In this document: piece after piece, positions 6,236 to 9,591 of the stretch
Numbering within the stretch: the stretch's first letter is position 1
How the letters are laid out: each line of letters begins with the position of its first letter
Source: an uncultured Gemmatimonadota bacterium
GTDB lineage: Bacteria > Gemmatimonadota > Gemmatimonadetes > Gemmatimonadales > GWC2-71-9
Direction: 5' to 3'
Length of the DNA stretch: 9,591 nt
NCBI GenBank assembly: GCA_946480845.1
Contig: CAMLLJ010000104.1
Span: 1 to 9,591 of the forward strand
Made by a program: the position numbers and the translations under genes
The notes under the pieces: generated by a model
Seen by the model: only the letters and a program-made list of their open reading frames with translations
What the model was told of the DNA's origin: nothing
Database searches by the model: none

Positions 6236-7501
6236 ATGTGGAAATTCCTGCGCAGCATCTCGCTTACGAAGTGGATCCTCATCTCGATGGCGATCGGCAT
6301 CGTCATCGGCTGGCAGGCGCCGGAGACGGGCGCCGCGCTCAAGCCGCTCAGCACCATCTTCCTCCGGCTCATCAAGTCGATCATCGTGCCGCTGCTCTTC
6401 GGCACCCTGGTGGTGGGGATCGCGGGGCACGGCGACGACCTCAAGCGGGTGGGGCGGCTCGCCTGGAAGTCGCTGCTCTACTTCGAGGTCATGACCACCA
6501 TCGCGCTCTTCATCGGGCTGGGCGCGGTGCACCTGACGAAGCCGGGGGTCGGCGTCATCATCCCGCCGGAGACGGCGGCGGCGCAGGCGACGCAGCAGAT
6601 CGCCGCGAGCCGGCCGACGCTCACCAGCACCCTCGAGCACACCTTCCCGCAGAGCTTCTTCGACGCCGCCGCGAAGAACGAGGTGCTGCAGGTCGTGGTC
6701 TTCGCCATCATCTTCGCGATCGCCCTGATGAAGGTGCCCCACGCGCGGCCGAAGGCGGCGATGCTCGGCTTCTGCGAGGGGCTGGCGGAGACGATGTTCA
6801 AGTTCACCGGGATCGTGATGCTCTACGCGCCGATCGGCATCGGCGCGGCGATGGCGGTGACGGTGAGCCACAGCGGCATCGGGGTGCTCAGGAACCTGGC
6901 GCTGCTGGTGCTCACGCTCTACGGCGCGCTCCTCGTCTTCGCGCTGGTGGCGCTGCTGCCGGCGGCGCTGATCGCGCGGGTGCCGATCAAGCGCTTCTTC
7001 CGCTTCGTGAAGGAGCCGGCGCTGATCGCCTTCGCCACCACGTCCTCGGATGCGGCGCTCCCCAAGGCGCTCGAGAACATGGAGAAGTTCGGGGTCTCCC
7101 GGCGGATCGCGGCGTTCGTGCTTCCCACCGGCTACTCGTTCAACCTCGACGGCTCGACACTCTACCTCTCGCTGGCGGCGATCTTCGTCGCGCAGGCGGC
7201 GGGCGTGGACCTGAGCCTTGGCGAGCAGCTCCTGATGATGCTGACGCTGATGCTCACCAGCAAAGGGGTGGCGGCGGTGCCGCGGGCGTCGCTGGTGATC
7301 CTGGCGGGCACGCTGGGGAGCTTCAACCTGCCGCTCGCGGGCATCGCGGTCATCCTGGGCGTGGACGAGCTGATGGACATGGCGCGGACCACCGTGAACC
7401 TGGTGGGCAACTGCCTGGCGACGGCGATCATGGGGCGGTGGGAGGGGGAGTTCGATCCCGAGGCGGCCGATCGGGCGGCGGCGCTGGAGGTGGCGGCGTA
7501 G
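6236..7501 (+). CDS. Dicarboxylate/amino acid:cation symporter (DAACS), second paralogue
   Basis: A 421-residue inner-membrane symporter of the same fold as its divergent neighbour but a different subfamily. HP1 reads TTSSDAALP (268-276), TM7 PTGYSFNLDGS (297-307) and HP2 TSKGVAAVPRAS (341-352); these resemble DctA-type C4-dicarboxylate carriers (TSSSE..LP, PTGYSFNLDGT, SSKGAAGV). TM8 instead reads D377-ELM-D381-MA-R384-T385-TV-N388, with Asp381 at the place of GltPh Asp394, which holds the substrate amino group, while DctA has Ser there. The family (C4-dicarboxylate, glutamate or aspartate uptake with Na+ or H+) is firm; the substrate is open, with an acidic amino acid favoured by TM8. HP2 also carries Arg350 near its tip. 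The start at 6236 directly precedes the first helix (LTKWILISMAIGIVIGW) but lacks a Shine-Dalgarno. The last 74 bases overlap the convergent gluQ 3' end. Confidence 0.9.
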   Translation: MWKFLRSISLTKWILISMAIGIVIGWQAPETGAALKPLSTIFLRLIKSIIVPLLFGTLVVGIAGHGDDLKRVGRLAWKSLLYFEVMTTIALFIGLGAVHLTKPGVGVIIPPETAAAQATQQIAASRPTLTSTLEHTFPQSFFDAAAKNEVLQVVVFAIIFAIALMKVPHARPKAAMLGFCEGLAETMFKFTGIVMLYAPIGIGAAMAVTVSHSGIGVLRNLALLVLTLYGALLVFALVALLPAALIARVPIKRFFRFVKEPALIAFATTSSDAALPKALENMEKFGVSRRIAAFVLPTGYSFNLDGSTLYLSLAAIFVAQAAGVDLSLGEQLLMMLTLMLTSKGVAAVPRASLVILAGTLGSFNLPLAGIAVILGVDELMDMARTTVNLVGNCLATAIMGRWEGEFDPEAADRAAALEVAA

Positions 7502-8348
7502 GCGGCACCCCGCCGGCGGTGGCGGCCCGCGCCAGCACCTCGAGCGCGGTCACGCCGGCAGCGCGCAGCTCCCGGATACCCGTGTCGCGAGCCGCCTTGC
7601 TCAGCTTCTCCCCCGACGCCTTGATGACCAGCGGATGGTGCAGGAACCGCGGAGCCTCCTTCCGCCCGAGCAGCCGCGCGAGCCGCATCTGCCGGCCCGT
7701 TGACGACAGCAGGTCCTCGCCGCGGATCACCAGGTCCACGCCGTGGCGCATGTCGTCCACGGTCACCGCGAACTGGTAGGTCCAGTTCCCCAGCCGGTCC
7801 CGCACCAGCAGGTCGCCACACTGCGCCGCCGGCGCCTGCCGCTCCGGTCCGAGGCGCAAGTCGTCGAACGCCTCGACGCCGTCCTCCATTATCACCCGCC
7901 ATCCGCGGCCCGGCGCCGGCGCGAGGCCCTTCGCGCGGCAGGTTCCCGGATAGCGCATCTCCTCGTTGAACCGGTCGGGCACTTCGGCCGCGATGTCCCT
8001 GCGCGAGCACTCGCAGACGTAGGCGAGGCCCGCATCCCTGAGCTGCGCGAGCGCGGACTCGTAGTGCGCGCCATTGTCGCTCTGCCGCCATTCGGAGCGG
8101 CCCGCGCGGAAGGACGCCGTCGGCGCGATGTCGGGCTCGAGGCCGAGCCAGTCGAGGTCGTCCAGCAGCGCGCGTTCGTACTCGGGCCGGCAGCGGGTGC
8201 GGTCGTGGTCCTCGATGCGGAGCAGCACCTTCCCGCCGAATCGGCGCGCCGTCTCCCACACCCAGAGCGCGTTCACTACGTGCCCGAAGTGGAGATACCC
8301 CGTCGGGCTCGGCGCGAAGCGGGTGACGAACCCGGGCTCGAGCCTCAC
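7428..8348 (-). CDS. gluQ: Glutamyl-Q tRNA(Asp) synthetase
   Basis: Activates glutamate without tRNA and attaches it to queuosine at position 34 of tRNA(Asp). It is a cytosolic paralogue of glutamyl-tRNA synthetase without the anticodon-binding half, matching the 306 residues here. Visible marks: FAPSPTGYLHFGH (11-23, the HIGH motif as HFGH), RIEDHDR (44-50), a zinc site C112-x-C114 with Y133 and C137 as in E. coli GluQ-RS, VIRGEDLL (207-214), and the KMSKS equivalent KLSKA (248-252). The GTG start at 8348 has AAGGG 6 bases upstream and overlaps the MFS stop as GTGA, so the two are coupled. The C-terminus (about 281-306) is an unusual Pro/Arg-rich tail encoded largely opposite the end of the symporter gene. 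A queuosine pathway elsewhere in the genome is implied but not seen here. Confidence 0.93.
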   Translation of the reverse strand: MRLEPGFVTRFAPSPTGYLHFGHVVNALWVWETARRFGGKVLLRIEDHDRTRCRPEYERALLDDLDWLGLEPDIAPTASFRAGRSEWRQSDNGAHYESALAQLRDAGLAYVCECSRRDIAAEVPDRFNEEMRYPGTCRAKGLAPAPGRGWRVIMEDGVEAFDDLRLGPERQAPAAQCGDLLVRDRLGNWTYQFAVTVDDMRHGVDLVIRGEDLLSSTGRQMRLARLLGRKEAPRFLHHPLVIKASGEKLSKAARDTGIRELRAAGVTALEVLARAATAGGVPPTPPPPAPPPDRPPRDRTPPPTAP

Positions 8349-9591
8349 GCCGCGCCCTTGCCTGCGTCCGCCCGCGGCGCCACCTGCGGTGCCCCTTCCG
8401 GCTCCAGCACCAGGATCCCCCGCTCGACGTAGATGGGCCGCACCAGCTTCCGGATCCCGGGCAGGCGCTTCGCGTACCACGCGCCCGCCGCAAGGCAGGC
8501 GATGCCGCCGAGCCGGATCGTGGCCGGCGCGCCGATACGGTCGGCGAGGACGCCCGCGAGGAGACTGCCGAGCGGTGCCGTGCCCAGGAACGCCATCGTG
8601 TAGAACGCCATCACCCGTCCCCTGAGCTCCTCGGCGACGATGGTCTGCAGGATGGTGTTGGTGGACGCCAGGGTGACCATGAACCCGGCGCCGACGAACG
8701 GCAGGATCGCGATGGAGAGCAGGAGGTTCCGCGACAGCGAGAAGGCGGCGAGCCCGGCGCCGAACAGCAGCGTCCCGCCCAGGATCACGCGGCCGAGACC
8801 GATGACGCTCTTGCGGCCGGCGAGCCAGAGCGCGCCGGTGAGCGCGCCCGCGCCCGAAGCGGTCATCAGGAAGCCGAGCGCGTCGGGGCCGCCGCCCAGC
8901 GTTTCGCGGGCGATGGCCGGCATCAGCACCGTGTACGGAATCCCCATCAGGCTCACCAGCGCGAGCAGGAGCAGCAGCGTCCGCGCCGGCGCGAAGCGGG
9001 AGACATACTCGAAGCCGGCGCGCAGCTCGGCGAGCAGTCGGCCGGCCCGCGGCGCCCGGCGCACCGGCTCGACGCGCATCGCCAGCAGCGTCCCCAGGAC
9101 CGCCACGTAGGAGACCGCGTCGATCAGGAAGCACCACCCCTCGCCGAACGCCGCGATCAGTGCCCCGCCGATCGAGGGGCCGATGATCCGGCTCCCGTTC
9201 ACCATCGACGAGTTGAGCGCGATGGCGTTGGGGAGGTCGGCAGGGTCGTCGATCATCGTCACCACGAACGCCTGGCGCGCCGGCGTGTCGAAGGCGTTGA
9301 TCACGCCCTGCATGATGGAGAGGACGAGGATGTGGGCGACGGTGATGACGCCCGCGAGGGTGAGCGCCGCGAGCACGGCGGACTGCACCAGCGACAGCGC
9401 CTGGGTGACCACCAGCACCCGGTGCCGGTCCCAGCGGTCCACGAACACGCCGGCCACCGGCGCCAGGAAGAGCGTGGGGATCTGCCCCGCGAACCCGACC
9501 AGCCCGAGCAGCAGCACCGACCCGGTGAGCCGGTAGACCAGCCAGCTCGTGGCGATCCGGGTAATCCACGTCCCCGCCAGCGAGATGCTCT
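8345..9591 (-). CDS. MFS exporter, MFS_3/EntS-like family (5' end beyond window)
   Basis: An inner-membrane major facilitator superfamily protein, 414 codons visible, open to the right edge of the window. The frame starts mid-protein with SLAGTWITRIATSWLVYRLT, which matches the first helix of the family, so only a short N-terminal piece is missing. A GTG at 9517 is internal, not the start. Loop 2-3 carries the MFS motif DRWDRHR. NSSMVNGSRIIGPSIGGAL is typical of helix 5 in the transmembrane secretion effector group (MFS_3, which includes the enterobactin exporter EntS). The second half repeats the pattern with RGRVMAFYTMAFLGTAPLGSLLAG. Members export siderophores, drugs or metabolites; the substrate here is unknown, and no siderophore or drug gene is nearby. 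The last 45 residues are a soluble tail. gluQ follows through a GTGA overlap. Absence of an upstream neighbour limits further inference. Confidence 0.88.
   Translation of the reverse strand, partial: SISLAGTWITRIATSWLVYRLTGSVLLLGLVGFAGQIPTLFLAPVAGVFVDRWDRHRVLVVTQALSLVQSAVLAALTLAGVITVAHILVLSIMQGVINAFDTPARQAFVVTMIDDPADLPNAIALNSSMVNGSRIIGPSIGGALIAAFGEGWCFLIDAVSYVAVLGTLLAMRVEPVRRAPRAGRLLAELRAGFEYVSRFAPARTLLLLLALVSLMGIPYTVLMPAIARETLGGGPDALGFLMTASGAGALTGALWLAGRKSVIGLGRVILGGTLLFGAGLAAFSLSRNLLLSIAILPFVGAGFMVTLASTNTILQTIVAEELRGRVMAFYTMAFLGTAPLGSLLAGVLADRIGAPATIRLGGIACLAAGAWYAKRLPGIRKLVRPIYVERGILVLEPEGAPQVAPRADAGKGAA

Noticed and set aside
6238..7779. A 513-codon plus-strand frame over the second symporter and gluQ
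   Set aside because: Out of frame with the well-supported symporter; its product is a run of Arg, Ala, Gly and His without a domain.
7428..9569. A single 713-codon leftward frame fusing sequence to gluQ
   Set aside because: The part above 8348 is out of frame with the convincing MFS gene; only the gluQ part from the GTG at 8348 is real.

Overview
The window is a compact, very GC-rich bacterial chromosomal segment with short intergenic gaps, several 4-base stop/start overlaps and many long shadow frames. It holds eight genes, one of them cut by the right edge. Gene content and the protein style (transketolase, type II transaldolase, two DAACS carriers) would suit a Gemmatimonadota-like soil or sediment bacterium. 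That placement is a low-confidence impression: no rRNA or marker gene is present to settle it.

Layout. Positions 1-167 carry two strong hairpins: 93-116, a terminator for leftward transcription, and 135-163, a terminator for rightward transcription entering from outside the window. Next come two leftward genes: a small HNH endonuclease (168-560) and, 53 bases upstream of it, a MerR-type regulator with a cobalamin-binding half of the CarH/LitR photoreceptor type (614-1519). Across a 110-base divergent gap with two inverted repeats lies the rightward pair transketolase (1630-3684, apparently starting at CTG) and transaldolase (3681-4787), translationally coupled through ATGA. This pair forms the core of the non-oxidative pentose phosphate pathway.

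From 4803 to 7501 two different dicarboxylate/amino acid:cation symporters stand head to head around a 122-base gap. The leftward one ends 15 bases from the transaldolase stop. The rightward one ends inside the 3' end of the next leftward gene, giving a 74-bp convergent overlap. That gene is glutamyl-Q tRNA(Asp) synthetase (7428-8348), coupled through GTGA to an upstream MFS_3-type exporter (8345-9591) whose first residues lie beyond the window.

How the genes may work together. Most of the window is ordinary metabolism and transport. The most unusual part is the left third: a probable adenosylcobalamin light sensor co-directional with an HNH nuclease and divergent from the sugar-phosphate genes. 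The cobalamin-contacting motifs are intact, but the position equivalent to the light-state His ligand of Thermus CarH is Ala. Control of the neighbouring genes by this regulator is inference from position only. I found no CRISPR array, insertion sequence, integrase, tRNA or rRNA.
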